Source: a virus. From it: a stretch of DNA of 52,200 nt. The stretch covers positions 1-52,200 of the IMG/VR virus record IMGVR_UViG_3300024261_000044. The stretch is one strand, 5' to 3'. Below, piece by piece: positions 10,941-22,950 of this stretch (position 1 is the first letter of the stretch; each line of letters begins with the position of its first letter). Both the position numbers and the translations under genes were made by a program. Under the pieces are notes generated by a model. The model saw only the letters and a list, made by a program, of their open reading frames with translations. It searched no databases and was not told where the DNA came from.

Positions 10941-12562
10941 TATAAAGCACCTCCCGCAATTTGTTGTTCGTCTTCGTGAGTTGCACCATTAGGATCATTT
11001 AAAAACTCTCCTGGACCTAAGACTTGATTATTCTGCATTCTTATTAAAAATCCGGGCTGTTTCCTCCAGGCTATGCCGTATCCATCATGTGGTAAGTGAG
11101 GGCTAGAATTTCTAAGTGATGTAATATAAGACATCTCACCATTCTCTGTCTTATCATTTGTTTTAAATCTACAAGTTGTTGTAGTACCTGTATGTTGTGA
11201 TAGGGGCTTATGAAAAATTGGTGCCAGATTATTATAATTTTCATTACTAATCATGCTAGATAATTCCTCATATGCAGCATCAGTTGTACCTGCCATTACC
11301 GACCCTACAAGTGAGTATATATTTTGCAATTCTGCCAACCCTATTTGTATATCGCCTGTATAATCTGGAGAATTTGGGTCCTGACTTAATGACTTACCTA
11401 GTCTTAAAACTCCAGTGTCAGCACCAGAGTCGTACCCAAGACCAATCTCGTCTAAGTACGCAAGCGTATTACTTGGGGTTATGCCGTCGTGCATCTGCCA
11501 TTGACCAGAGTTAAGTACAGTAGCAAAGTGCATTTGTAATTCCTCTTGTATATCAGCCGTCTCTGCTCCCCCAATGAAGTTAAAGTATTCTCTAGCTAGA
11601 ACAAATTGATCTTGTCTAGAGTATTCTATGTCGTTCTTTTTATACAAACCTTCGTACATAGAATCAGAAAATTCATTTATCCACCCATCTGGGCTAGGAA
11701 AAGCAACGTCAGCAGATTCATCAATATCTACAAAAACATCAGAATACGCAGCGTGTTTTTTATCGTATAGACCGTCGTGTTTTCCGGAGTACACAAGATA
11801 AAAATCTTCATCTTCATAAGATGAGACTTGCTCAGTAAGATTGGTTAAGTCCCTTTTCATTAATGGGTGTCCTGCACCAACCACGTCTATAGCTACAATA
11901 CTAGAATATGAACTTTTTAGTTTAGATTTTATACCATATGCTGATGCTAAGGAAGTATTATTTATTTCATCTTTTAGTCTTTGTAAAAAACTTTCGTTGT
12001 CTTCATGCTGTACCCCACCCACAAAAGCTTGCACATTAGTTATATATAAAGGAGTAAACCCTAAACTATTAGATTTTGTAACAGTACCTGACTTCATGTT
12101 ATAATCATCTCCAGGATTCACAGCCTTAATTGGAATCTTACCTGTATCATAATTTGGGTAGTCTGAGGTATTTTGACTCATCTGATACTTAGTTATGCTA
12201 AATTCTGATACGGTCTCGAATTTTAAGTTACCAGACGTATCAGTAAACATAATACCTTTTGGTAGCTCTATAGCCCTTGGAGCTGAAAAATACATATATA
12301 TAAAACCCGATGAAAAGCTCCCTGACTTTCTTTCTACTAAGTAGTTTGAGGCTATAGCATCTAGCTCTTCCTCAGATAACTTAGATATATCAGTTAAAGA
12401 TTGTTTTTTAAGAAATTCTTCGTGATCCAACTGGTACGGAGTCAAAATAGATGTTAAAGGATTAATTAAAATATCGGATATAACACTCCCCTCGCGTACG
12501 TCTATAGTATTATCTAATTCCTGTATCCTTTTTCTTATGTAATTTGGAATATTTATTGGCAT
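10940..12562 (-). CDS. Baseplate J-like / T4 gp6-like wedge protein (540 aa)
   Basis: A complete 540-residue frame runs from ATG 12562 to TAA 10940. The N-terminus (IRKRIQELDNTIDVREGS, then DILINPLTSIL) matches the usual opening of baseplate J-like proteins. The centre carries VQAFVGGVQHEDNESFLQRL (residues about 180-200), the conserved GG-x(4-6)-E-x(2-4)-R stretch of the J/gp6 family, which builds the wedge ring of contractile baseplates. It sits between a gp25-like gene and further tail genes, the order seen in many myoviruses. All tryptophans are TGG (for example DGWINEF and GQWQMHD) and no TGA occurs, unlike most neighbours. The stop overlaps the next ATG as TAATG, suggesting translational coupling. 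Confidence 0.8.
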   Translation of the reverse strand: MPINIPNYIRKRIQELDNTIDVREGSVISDILINPLTSILTPYQLDHEEFLKKQSLTDISKLSEEELDAIASNYLVERKSGSFSSGFIYMYFSAPRAIELPKGIMFTDTSGNLKFETVSEFSITKYQMSQNTSDYPNYDTGKIPIKAVNPGDDYNMKSGTVTKSNSLGFTPLYITNVQAFVGGVQHEDNESFLQRLKDEINNTSLASAYGIKSKLKSSYSSIVAIDVVGAGHPLMKRDLTNLTEQVSSYEDEDFYLVYSGKHDGLYDKKHAAYSDVFVDIDESADVAFPSPDGWINEFSDSMYEGLYKKNDIEYSRQDQFVLAREYFNFIGGAETADIQEELQMHFATVLNSGQWQMHDGITPSNTLAYLDEIGLGYDSGADTGVLRLGKSLSQDPNSPDYTGDIQIGLAELQNIYSLVGSVMAGTTDAAYEELSSMISNENYNNLAPIFHKPLSQHTGTTTTCRFKTNDKTENGEMSYITSLRNSSPHLPHDGYGIAWRKQPGFLIRMQNNQVLGPGEFLNDPNGATHEDEQQIAGGAL

Positions 12563-12572
12563 TTCATGTCCT

Positions 12573-13001
12573 CTAGATTGTCACTAGTATTGAGTTGTTT
12601 GCATTTGTTAAAACATTTATTGAAATAAGTCATCCACCAAAAGTCTCATCGTACTCTATTGATTCCACAGACAACTCCTGTAAGGTTTCATAATCTGATA
12701 AATTTGAGTAATCATTTTGTTCGTTTATAAGTTCCTCTTCTACATCTTTTAAAAGAATAGAAAAAGTATTTTTAAATTGTTTTGCTTCATCTAAAGAGAG
12801 AGCAGTAAACAACCCATAAAAATTTGTACCTATTTTGGTATTAAAAGCGTCCGACCCCTCTATTGTAAATATACGCTTTATTATCCTTTGAATCAAGTTA
12901 GAAACTCCGTCTACTTGCTCTGGGGTACCGGGGAAGAATGTTACCATTCGACTATCTGCGGACCCTACGTAGTCAATCAGTTTAAAATCTACTAATCCCA
13001 T
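12573..13001 (-). CDS. Baseplate wedge protein, T4 gp25 / GPW-like (142 aa)
   Basis: The frame runs from ATG 13001 through TGA 12630-12632 (residue 124) to TAG 12573. The size, the position directly before the J-like gene and the helix-rich N-terminus (VSNLIQRIIKRIFTIEGSDAF, then IGTNFYGLFTALS) fit the gp25/GPW baseplate family. In that family an N-terminal helix and a T-x-x-G-x-x-F-G-like loop precede a conserved core. The C-terminal beta strands continue through the TGA as FGGWLISINVLTNANNSILV, which would be lost under the standard code. gp25 joins the wedge to the sheath/tube platform in contractile tails. The family call rests on pattern and gene order. Confidence 0.7.
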
Positions 13002-13003
13002 AA

Positions 13004-15100
13004 TTAATTTGCTCCTATTGCTCTAGCTGTCGCTAGTTTTTCAATAACGTCCTTTACTTGTGTGTATAATTTATCTATTAAAATGTACGCATCTTCTAAC
13101 TCATTCATAGTATCTTCAGCATCCTCATTCCATACTTTAAAATCAGCAAGCCCTTCTCCTAATCCCATAAGCTTTGCTGATGCCTCCTGTGCTTTTTCTC
13201 TCACTATTCTGGTAGGATCCCCTATTGGAAACCCCTCCATAGTTTTTATATTTAAACATCCCAGTAACTCACCTAAAGCACTTCCCTCTAAGGAGTCACC
13301 ACTTAAAGTAGCGACTATGTTACTTATATTTCCCAGAGATAATGGCCCTTTCATAGACTCTGGCATAGTAGATATTAAGTCGTCATACTTCTTTTTTAAT
13401 TTAGGGAAGTCATTAACTTGCTCTACAGAAGACATAAAAGATAAACAATACCCGTACAAAGCATCATCATGCAATATTTGATTGGTGATACTACTTTGCA
13501 CACTTTTTAATTGCCCGATAGTTCTTGAGTTTACTCCACCTAAAACAACACCCATTATTCCCATACCTACAGGAGTTAATGATACTTGAGATTGTTTAAA
13601 AGCATTTTTAGCAGATTCTTTTTTATTAAACGTATCTTTTATATAAATTCTTAAATTTTCAAACCTTTCCTGTGCTACATCAAAAGATTCTAGATCATCT
13701 TGGGAAGAAGGTACAGGGTTTCCGTCTTCATCCGCTTTTTCACCTATAACAGCTTTTAGTTGTGTTTGAGCGGAAGTTAACTTAGTTACCCAAGACCTTT
13801 TTTTTCCAAATGCTCCTATTTTTGTTTTTGTATCCTTATCCAAAAAACCTTTAACATCTACGCTCACGTCAGAAATCGTACTTAAAGCTGGACTTAATAA
13901 CAGAGTAGTAGAACTTCCTAGAATCTTTAGTATTCCCCAATTAGATGAGAATAAAGTTATGGCGCCATTAGCAACGGATACAGAACCCATTACTCGTTTT
14001 CAATGCGTATTCTTTTTTGAAGGATCACTCATGTAATTCATAGCATGTTCTGTTTCTTTTTTTCCAGCAATAGATGACCCGATTTGGTTTGAAAAATCAT
14101 TCGAAGACCCGCTACCTAAATTTAGCATGTCTCTTGTATACTTAATAGCAGTAATCGGCATTAACTCTACTAGCCTATCTATAACCCCTGAGATTGAGCT
14201 CTCAAGTAAAAATGTTTGTAAATCTTTTGGGAGTACTGGAGTAACTTCAGACATAAAATTTGTAAAGGCAGTATTTTGTTCTTCTATGTACGACTCTTTT
14301 TCTGCATCTCCTATATTTGATGGTACACTAAAAAATCTGTCTTGTATATCATTCTTAAGTAATGTAGGTGATAAAATTTCAACAGAAGAAACATTCATCC
14401 CATACTTATTAAAAATAGGTATAATTTCATCTTTTCTTTTTTTAATCTCTTTGAAAAAGTTTCCCGACAGCGAATCTATTGCTTCTTCAAGACTAGTAGA
14501 AGCAGTCTTTAAATAAGAAGTTCTTGGGAAAGACCCATTTTGTGACTTCATTCTGTTTATTTCACCACTAACGATTTTGCCTGCTCTTTTTATGTAATAT
14601 TGACTACTAGTTATTTCTTTGAATGGGTCGTCACCTCGCCTTCCGTGTATAGTATTTTTTATACTTAGAAGTACAGTAGCAACAGATGCGACGTCATTCT
14701 TTAAAATAAACCCAAGCTCTTTTCTTTTCTCTAGCTCAGCCATTAAATGTTGGACTGCGTAATATTGAATAATAATTTCTATCCTAGCTGCTGAACCTAA
14801 AGCAGCAGCAACTGCTCCAAGAACAGCTCCGAAACCTTTTGACATTAGATCGCTAACAAAACCATTTACATAGTCTCTAGCTACATCCTTTGCCATGTGA
14901 GCAACTATGATTGATAAAGCTGCAAGTACTGACCCACCGGACTTTCCCAATAAGTCATCTATAGCATCTTCGACTCTTTCCACCATCTTAGCAGTTTCAT
15001 CGGCAAGAACCTCTAAGATACTTGATGGATCACATGGATCCTCTATTTCAAATCCTAGGTTACCTAAGGTTAGTGCTAGTGTCTCAAGAGGTGCAGCCAT
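13004..15100 (-). CDS. Large tail/baseplate protein of unknown family with one in-frame TGA (698 aa)
   Basis: Two in-phase frames (15100-14000 and 13990-13004) are joined by TGA 14000-14002 (residue 367), giving KKNTHWKRVMGSVSVANGA. The ATG overlaps the TAA of the sigma-like gene as TAATG. Residues 50-130 are rich in Ala/Gly/Val (AALSIIVAHMAKDVARDY, then FGAVLGAVAAALGSAAR) and could be a hydrophobic or membrane-active helical region. The remainder is helical with Lys/Glu-rich stretches, and a C-terminal coiled coil is plausible (NELEDAYILIDKLYTQVKDV). It lies between tail genes, so a baseplate or ejected-protein role is possible. I do not recognise a family. Confidence 0.7.
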
Positions 15101-15822
15101 TATATCAGTCCTTTAATATCCTTAGCAATTTTATTCTGACGTTTTTTCATATCTCCCGCTTTTAATCCTAACTTAGACCTTAGGTTCTTGGACGTCATTC
15201 GTGGCATTCCGCTCAACCCAAATGTATGTTCCATTATTTTTTTATCTACAGGATCTGCATCAAAATATACAAATTGTATTGCCTGTTTTAAAATAGGGTC
15301 CACGTCCTCATTTCTAGCATAAAAATAAAAACCACCGGCATCATCAGAGTCCTGCAACTCAGCCATAGATAAATCCTTTCTCTGTTCCAGCTGCAATCTT
15401 TCTATTTCACCGATAGCAACATTCATAGAATCAGATAATTCCTCTACAGTTGGTGGCCTACCTTTACTGTCTTCTAAATTGTCGTATATAGTATTATATT
15501 TACCAATTATCAAAGTCCTATTCTCAGGGATATGTCCTACATTCTGGTAATTCATAACACTACGACTTAATTTTTTTAAGTAGTTAATTACATGAGTATT
15601 TAATTGAGACATTGTAGGGTCATAAGTATCAATTGCCTCGCCTGTTAACCTCTTTGCCTCCAGCTCTATGTAAGACCTTGGAAGCCCAGATGCGGCCCAT
15701 TTATTTGATTGCATCATAACTATAGGCGTTAATGACTGCACTAACTCTATCTTGGCCTGTTTGTCACCACCTTTGTACCTATTAAAAAGTTCTAATTCTT
15801 GCTGTTTTGAGTATGTGTTCAT
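15100..15822 (-). CDS. Sigma-70-family-like protein in the late operon (240 aa)
   Basis: A complete 240-residue protein. The N-terminal half has the region-2-like order seen in phage sigma-like proteins: KQAKIELVQSLTPIVMMQSN, then a YDPTMSQLNTHVINYLKKL segment. Residues about 125-160 (SKGRPPTVEELSDSMNVAIG) match the G-R-x-P-T-x-x-E-L-A helix-turn-helix opening of sigma region 3. The C-terminus (KKIMEHTFGLSGMPRMTSKN, then RSKLGLKAGDMKKRQNKI) resembles a degenerate region 4. Unlike the RpoD-like gene at 43838-44656 it lies inside the virion operon. It could direct late transcription or be packaged or act as a structural adaptor. It contains no in-frame TGA. Its stop overlaps the next ATG as TAATG. 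Confidence 0.7.
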   Translation of the reverse strand: MNTYSKQQELELFNRYKGGDKQAKIELVQSLTPIVMMQSNKWAASGLPRSYIELEAKRLTGEAIDTYDPTMSQLNTHVINYLKKLSRSVMNYQNVGHIPENRTLIIGKYNTIYDNLEDSKGRPPTVEELSDSMNVAIGEIERLQLEQRKDLSMAELQDSDDAGGFYFYARNEDVDPILKQAIQFVYFDADPVDKKIMEHTFGLSGMPRMTSKNLRSKLGLKAGDMKKRQNKIAKDIKGLI

Positions 15823-15838
15823 AAATTTGTCTGATTAT

Positions 15839-16972
15839 TTATTTTATATGTTTTGCTTTTAATGAGTATAACTTCTCTGGTAAAGTATGTAACTTATTTA
15901 TTAACTCAGAAAATTTAAAGGAGTCATCTTTTATTTCGTCATCGGCTATACTTTCTATAGCACTAAGGATAGTGGTAAAAAACGTTTCTACGTTAGACTC
16001 ACTTGCTCCAAATACTACAGCCAAAATTGGTGATATATACGAGTCTGAATTTGAGTAAAATTTTAACACCGCCTCTTTACATGCCACTGCCCTTTCCCTC
16101 ATCTCTTTTACGATGTTAATTGATGGATCAATCTTTTTAAATATATCATCAATTTTCAAAAAGTACTCTGGCCCATAATCCACAAATTCCCTAATATCTT
16201 GCCCGCCAAGTACCTTATCAGAGTACATGTTGAGAGTTATAAAGTTATTTAGTGGGCCTAGTATTGAGTCTATTTTTTTAACGTACTGCGAGATTACCTT
16301 ATCTATGTCTACAGACGGGACGTACATGTTTCTCAAATCATTCTCAGATAATACCTCAGGTGCGCCGGCATCGAGGCTGTGGTTTGTGACTACTCAAGAC
16401 ATATTAAAAGTAACAATTTTATCTGCATTCGACGAGTAGGTCGAATTAAAGGAAAGAGGATACCCCTCGACCTGATGATTACCTATAACAATGTATGCTA
16501 TCTGGTTATTTTTTACTAGTTGTGTGCCCCTTATTACGTCATTATACATTTTTATTAAGCTACTACCATGAAAGTACTCATGCTCTCTCTCACTCCTAGT
16601 AGACCTATAGTCTACTGCTGCTCCAGAAAAGTTATATACTCTCGCAGAGTCCCCAAAAAAAGAAACACTAGATGCTCCAAACGTATTTAATATTTGTGAT
16701 CTTTCTTGAAGGTTGAAAGAAAATGCCTGCAATGTAAATTTATTAGTCTGATATAAAATTTTATGCCCACCTTTTACATAAATATGGGCCCCTATGCCCT
16801 GCTCCTCTGAATTTATAGACTCAGCAAGATGTGTAGGAGACTCTTTTTTACTTAAAGGGATAAGTATATTTTTATGGTCCCCAATATTTTGCATAGCTTT
16901 GGGGAAATCAAGATTCGTGCTGGCTGTACCATTTGCTAGTGCTTCTCCCTGGGTTTTAAGCTTAGATGACAT
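15839..16972 (-). CDS. Tail/baseplate protein with one in-frame TGA (377 aa)
   Basis: The frame starts at ATG 16972, 3 bases after the hub-like gene's TAA, and ends at TAA 15839. It crosses TGA 16394-16396 (residue 193), where the reading becomes VTFNMSWVVTNHSLDAG. The N-terminal 190 residues form a beta-rich domain with YQTNKFTLQAFSFNLQERSQ, FGASSVSFFGDSARVYNFSG and RGTQLVKNNQIAYIVIGNHQ. This suggests a tail protein with an Ig-like or barrel fold. The C-terminal 180 residues are helical and acidic. Without TGA readthrough the second half would have only a TTG start in mid-sequence. Unknown family; gene order suggests a baseplate or tail-tube-junction component. Confidence 0.72.
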
Positions 16973-16975
16973 TTG

Positions 16976-19678
16976 TTACCTCACTAAATTTATTTTATTT
17001 GATTTACGTTCTGAATTTCTAATAAAGGCTTCTAATACGTGATTTAACCTTAAGTAAGAATATGGTTTATCTATATTTTCGCCTAAAGTTTTTTCTACCT
17101 GGGATGGGTCTGCTTCTTTTGCATCGCCTTCTTTTTTACTATCAAAAGCACTAATAGCCTCTAACCACTTATCAATCTTATCTTGTATTTCTTGTAAGGT
17201 ACTCTTCAAGCTTATAACTTCTAGACTCGTACTTGCATGTAACTTCGCATTATTTTCCTCTTCAAGAGTTGGAATGACTCTCCCTATTCCCATAATTGTG
17301 TCTTCATACGTTTTCTCTATTCCCATAATTGTGTCTTCATACGTTTTTTTACTTCGTCTTAAATTCTTTATCTTTATGTTTACTTGTCTCACAGTGAAAG
17401 AACTTTTGTCGTCACTTCCATGCTCCGTGACTACAAAAAGATTATCTGGAGAGTCCGGTGTTGTGTTTTTAGCTTTTTTATGAATATTTATATCATGTAA
17501 AATAGTAGAAAGTTGCTTATAATCTGTATCAGCACTGTCAGGGTAGTTATTTTGAGCACCAATAAAATTTAGATAATCTCCCTGAGTTATTATAGGACGA
17601 TAGTTTACTCTAGACATAAATGACTGAGACGCAGTTGTGCCAGCCACTTTTTTATATAATTTTTTTAAGTTTATTATAGACTGGTAAAGATATTTACTGT
17701 ACTTAAGAGAGTCCGATTCATTGCTGTCATTTGGTTCGAATCCCTTTATTGATATAAGTGGGTAATTGTCTTCTTTGCTGCCCCTTATGTAGCTAAAAAT
17801 AGATTGGTCATATCTGTCAGTTTTAACAAATTGGTCGTCAGGTGCTGCTGACCTAGTTTTTAAAGTTTCATTTATTTCTTTTGAGTAACCCCTATTATCT
17901 TGTAATTTTTTTCTCTCCGATATTTTTCCAAATAGCATGTACGTATATATATCTGTACCTACGTTAAAATAGCTATATAACTCGTTATCAAAATAACCAC
18001 TAAAAGAGACAGGGGCCATATCAGCAGAGAAATCATTTATAGCATATTTTTCTCAAGATGATTCCCCTTCACTACCTGACGATGGCGAGAATATTCCTGA
18101 AAAATCATCATCATAAATTAGTACTGTATTTTTGAAAGTAATGGTACTTTTAGCCCCACCCTGGGCAGATATGGAAGTTTGTATGTCCGTTATAACCCCG
18201 ACAATCGAGGGCTCACCCGGATCTAGTATAACTGCTGGCATGCCACAAAACCTATTTGGATTTCACACGGCATCTAATGTAAGAGACCTGAAGGCAAATT
18301 TTTGTTTAGCAAAAGATTGAAGAGATAACTCTCTAATTATTTTTACACCTTCAGACCCTTTTCCTATATAGTCTTCTCGTGTTGTGGGTCTTTCATCGTC
18401 CCCGTCTGAAATTACGTTCCTTATCAGCCCTGCTATTCCGACACCATTCAGTTTCATCCTATGGGGACGTATGCCCCTATATGTCTCTTCTATATTATGT
18501 GAAGTAGATAACGTAGGATTTTCATTTACAGTCGAAGCTTGAGGCCCAATTTGGACTTTTGAGGCAGGTAAAGCAAGGTTTTCATACACAGTTGAAACAG
18601 ATGGTACTGCATAAATCGTACTATCTGTGTAGGTCTCTCCTTGTTTAGGAGAAAAACTGTAAGTTAATTGAGTATAAGCTCTTGTAGGTTCAGACATGTA
18701 TTTCCTATCATACCTAAATGCTGAAACTTGGTCTGAGAAAAACACGTTACATAATGCCGGAGGACTCCATTCTTGTGACGGAGCTACCAAGCACCTGAAG
18801 GGTACTTTAGAGTCACCACCTGACGGAGAATACCCCGAAGTTGGCGACGCAGGTGCTAGTAATGAATATCTTATTTCCTTCAAAATAGTCAGTATTATAT
18901 ATAGTAAACTTGTTTTTCTAGCACTTTGTCCGAGTGTTTTTAGAACTTTTACAAGAAGAGCATTCTTCATCCCATCTAAGTTAGACATGTTTGGAAAAGA
19001 TATAATACTATCTTTTAACCCCATAGACGAATTTAAAAATTGGAAGAATAAGTCGGTACCTTCAAAGCTTGTTAATATATCTTGAAGAAGAGAATGTCAG
19101 TCTGATTTATCCTCTCCCTCCGAATAGGACTGTATTAGTTTCTGTATAGTATTTATAACTCCTCCTAACATAGCTATACTTTCAAAACTTTCTGATGACG
19201 TATTATTATTATCAGGTATATCTCCAGAATTCTTATACATACTTGAGGTTATTTGCCCGGAGTCAGTTTCAGTATTTATAAAATTATACATACCATGTTC
19301 ACTGATAGTTAGGTCATCAAACGGTACAACATCTTTAGAAACATGCTCTATATCACCTCACCTAACTATTAAGTTAGTACACGATAGGCTAACTGATCTA
19401 GATGATCCTGTCTTTTGATACCCTACAGAATTAACCTCCCCTTCGTATATCAGAACGGATTCTGATGCTCCCTGAGGAGTAGTATTGGGGCCAAATAACT
19501 GGACTATAGTTCCGGGTAAAATTCTGAGTGCGCCTGTACCTACTCCAAAAGAAAGTTTTAGAGCTGGAAATCCGGATTCATTCTCTGAAATATTTGCAGA
19601 GGCAAATGGAACTTTAACTCCTTCTAAAAAAAGTTCGAAGTTATCAAATAAGTTAATAGTTGGGTTAGTTATTTTCAT
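16976..19678 (-). CDS. Baseplate hub-like protein with four in-frame TGA codons (900 aa)
   Basis: Under the standard code this region shows five short fragments. All share one phase and are separated only by TGA at 19358, 19097, 18263 and 18053 (residues 107, 194, 472 and 542). As Trp these give LIVRWGDIEHV, DKSDWHSLLQD, LDAVWNPNRFCG and GESSWEKYAIND. The N-terminal 105 residues (INLFDNFELFLEGVKVPFAS, then PGTIVQLFG and LIYEGEVNSVGYQKTGSSRS) have the beta-barrel look of hub proteins such as gp27/gpD. The position just after the tape measure agrees. The C-terminal third is helical, with an 11-residue tandem duplication (17284-17347). It ends at TAA 16976. The hub assignment is by gene order and fold pattern. 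Confidence 0.75.
17284..17347 (-). repeat. 33-bp in-frame tandem duplication
   Basis: A 31-base string beginning CTATTCCCATAATTGTG occurs at 17284-17314 and again at 17317-17347, a period of 33 bases. In the hub-like gene on the minus strand it encodes KTYEDTIMGI twice in a row. The two copies are identical at the DNA level over 31 bases, so the duplication looks recent. It adds one 11-residue helical repeat and keeps the frame. Confidence 0.9.
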
Positions 19679-19681
19679 ACG

Positions 19682-22600
19682 TTAGAACTCTACCTTTAAT
19701 TGCCCATCTACAAACGTAAATTGCTTTTGAGACAACTCTACAGCTTCTCTTATCCTACCTTGCGTGTCAACAGCTTGTGCGTCCATGGCGCTTATGGCAC
19801 CATCCTTTACAAATTGTCGTAAGTCTTCTTGTCAGTCTTTACCCCCAAATATTGAACTTTCTTTAGCTAAGTTGTCTTTCATTTTATCATCTATCTGCTT
19901 CATTGTCTCCTCTTTTTCCCCCGAAGACATATTTATTACACCGCCGTCATTCTCTACTATCTTCCCGCCCTCGGCAACAGTTTGGTACGACAATTGCTTT
20001 ATAGCTTTTTCTTGGTCAGCACTAAGTCTTTGCCCATCAAAAACACTGGTAAACATTTTTCTGGCTTTTTGTAGATCCTCTGCAGCCAGCCCAGCTTTAA
20101 ATGAATCTATTTCTCCTTTATTATTAGTCATTTCTTCTGCTACCTTATACATTGCTGCTGAACTTTCTTTGCTACCAACTGCTGCCACATTCACAGACAA
20201 TTCATTTGGATCCACGCCTTTATTTATTAACATCTTCATGAGATTTGTGTACTCTTCTTCACTTTCTATATCTCCGTACGCTTCTGTAAATCCCAGAATA
20301 TCGCTTACTTCACCTACTAATCCTTCCTCCCCCATTTTTTCTAAAGCATCCTTTAGATCTCCACCGTCGAGCTGCAGTTTAGACTTCTTCATGGAGCCTC
20401 CTATGGATTTTATTATACTTTCCCCTTTGGTTTTGTTGTTGTAAGCAATGTCTATATTTTTTTGTAGCTGTTTTTTTCCTACATCATACCCAATTGTTTC
20501 GGACGCCGGCGGAAGAATACCCTTCTTTCCTTCCGACCCTGCATTAAGACTAGAGTGAACTCCCATCCTTATGTCGCCGACCTGGCCTTCCTCACCCTCT
20601 TTTATATGATCTTGCAAGGTTCCAAAAGTTACTTCGCCAATATTTGATCCCTCAGCCAGTAGATCATTGTCGTTAACATACGTTCTTACAGCTGCGTCCA
20701 TACCTTCCAATGACCTCTTGAAGCCTCCTTTTTTTGTAGCATCTGCAACTTTTGCCATTATGCTGTAGTCAGGGTACTTCTCATCGGACTTAGCATTTTG
20801 AGCGTCCTGTAGTTGTTGAGAGTAATTTAAACCTTTTCTTAAATCAGCAACTGTTGTATTTTTAAGTGTAAAGTCTCTTTTGTAATCAGCCCAATCCCCA
20901 AGAGCGTCTTTTCCCTCTTTATCTTGGGTTGCAAATACCTCAGCTTCATCTAAATTTAGGTAGTTACCGTCTGCGTTTGACCTTATGTATTCTTCTCTGG
21001 TTTCCTTATATTCATCTGAGTTTTTTCTTTCAACGTCAGACACAACATCAGATGCAGTTAATATACCTGTACCATGTTTTAACTGCTCCTCAGAATACCT
21101 ACCTGTAAACTTGGTTGTAGTTTTATTTCCCCACCAGTCAGATATTCCTTCAGAGATATCCCTTCCTCCACCTACTAGGTTTCTCCCTAATGTTCCTAAT
21201 GGGGCAAATGTTCTTCCTGTGGCTTTGCTTGCCGCCTCAAACCCTGTTGCTATCCCGTGAGCTACTACACCAGACCTAGATGAACTGTTTAAGTCTTGGT
21301 GTGCGTTAATAGCGCCAGCCATAGTTTGTTGATTTTGATTCTCTGATCCAAAAGTAGCATCCATCATCATGCCTAATCCAGTTCTTGCGTCAACACCCTT
21401 CATTAACATTGTAGCGCCTAAAAATGCTTCAGGAGTGAAAGTCTGGTCAATACTATTAAAAAAACCAACAACATCTGATAAGGCAGCATCTGCCCTATTT
21501 TGTGGTCCCATAGCTTGAACATTTCTTCCCTGGCTTGCTATAGCAGAAAACATATTTATCGGGTCTTGCATTAGGTGGCTTGCACTATTTAAAACATCTT
21601 TAGGCATCATTGGGACATTACCGCTTGTGCCGAATTCCGCTGCCTGCCAAAATCCCAGGGACCCTGGACCTTGCATCATAGATGCATTCTGGCTACTTGA
21701 AACCATACTTGCCCTATCTCCCATACTCATGCCTCTATTTACTTGTCCAGCAAAACCTTCGTATTGAGCCCCAGACCTAAGTATACTTTCTAAACCAGAT
21801 TGAAAAGACTGTGCGGGAGTCACTAAGTTTTGTGCTCCTAAAAGACCCATAGCTTGCATTTCATTACCAGCATTTGTCACAGTGTTTAAAAATTGGGTGG
21901 GGGACTGTCCCATGGACGTAGCTGTTCCTGCAAATTGTGCGCCCCAAGCTCCAATACCGTCAGTACCTTGAACCCCAGATTGTTTTATTGAAGCCATAAT
22001 TTGAGTAGCTTCCTGCATTGTAGTATTAAAAGCATTTTGAAATAATCTTAAGTTACTAACAACATCATCTGCTTCTTTTCTAAATTCTTCTGCGTTACTG
22101 ACTCCTTTAAATCCGCCTGCAGCACCAAAGTCCATGACAGCTGACTGTGCGACTTGACTATCTATACCTTGTAGCCTATCCGTTACCCCGTGTGGTCTAC
22201 TTAAAATACCGTTCGCCATCCCAATGGCATCATCCATTCCTATATTACCAAAAGAACTAGAAGCTAATGATTGTAATCCTCCGGCTAAACTTTCTGCTTG
22301 CCTAGCTGGTGCCATTATAGCTTGTTTAGCTAAATCTTGTCCTCAACCAGCGAGACCTCCGATTACTGCTCCGGCTGGGCCACCAAGCATTAAGCCGCCA
22401 AGAGCTCCACTGAACTTGCTAAAGTTATCCATACCAAAGTTGGTGACAGATTGAGTGAATTGATCCGCGTTAGCCGACCTATATTCATTGTACCCAGTTG
22501 AGGAGTTCGGGTCATACCCTATGCCTAGGCCGCCAGTAGCTTGGCCTAAGAAAGAAGAATTTGATATATTTTGCTCTCTCGTTGATAGAGAAAAGTCTCC

Positions 22601-22945
22601 AGCATTTGTGGCCATGCTGCCAGTCATTCGCTGAAACCCAACCTGTGCTACGTCAGAAACTCTTGATGCAAAGTCTTTTACTTCATTTAGAGAGTTATTT
22701 ACAGTATTAGCAAACGTGTTTTGAAACTGACTTGTAGACTGCAAAACTTCAGGCACAGAAAAAGATGGAGGTGTGCTTGCAAATCCTGCTGGAGTAGCAG
22801 CAGCGCCTCCTAGAGATGAAAATGCAGACGCCCCACCTGACTGTGAGTTCACAGCTTGAGATACCCTTTCTCTTATACTATCTAGCTGACCAGCTAAATC
22901 AGAACTATCTAGCTCAATTTTATACTTTAATACTTTTTCTGCCAT
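19682..22945 (-). CDS. Tail tape-measure protein with two in-frame TGA codons (1087 aa)
   Basis: The frame runs from ATG 22945 to TAA 19682 across TGA 22343 (residue 201) and 19832 (residue 1038). It is long, Ala/Gly/Ser/Met-rich and largely helical, and directly follows a frameshifted chaperone gene, the hallmark position of tape-measure proteins. The start AEKVLKYKIELDSSDLAGQL is a typical tape-measure opening. Residues 180-215 form a hydrophobic Gly/Ala segment (GGLMLGGPAGAVIGGLAG then Trp) that could insert in the host membrane. The C-terminus beyond the second TGA (WQEDLRQFVKDG) adds 50 residues. In tailed phages this protein sets tail length and is ejected with DNA. Confidence 0.88.
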
Positions 22946-22950
22946 GACTA

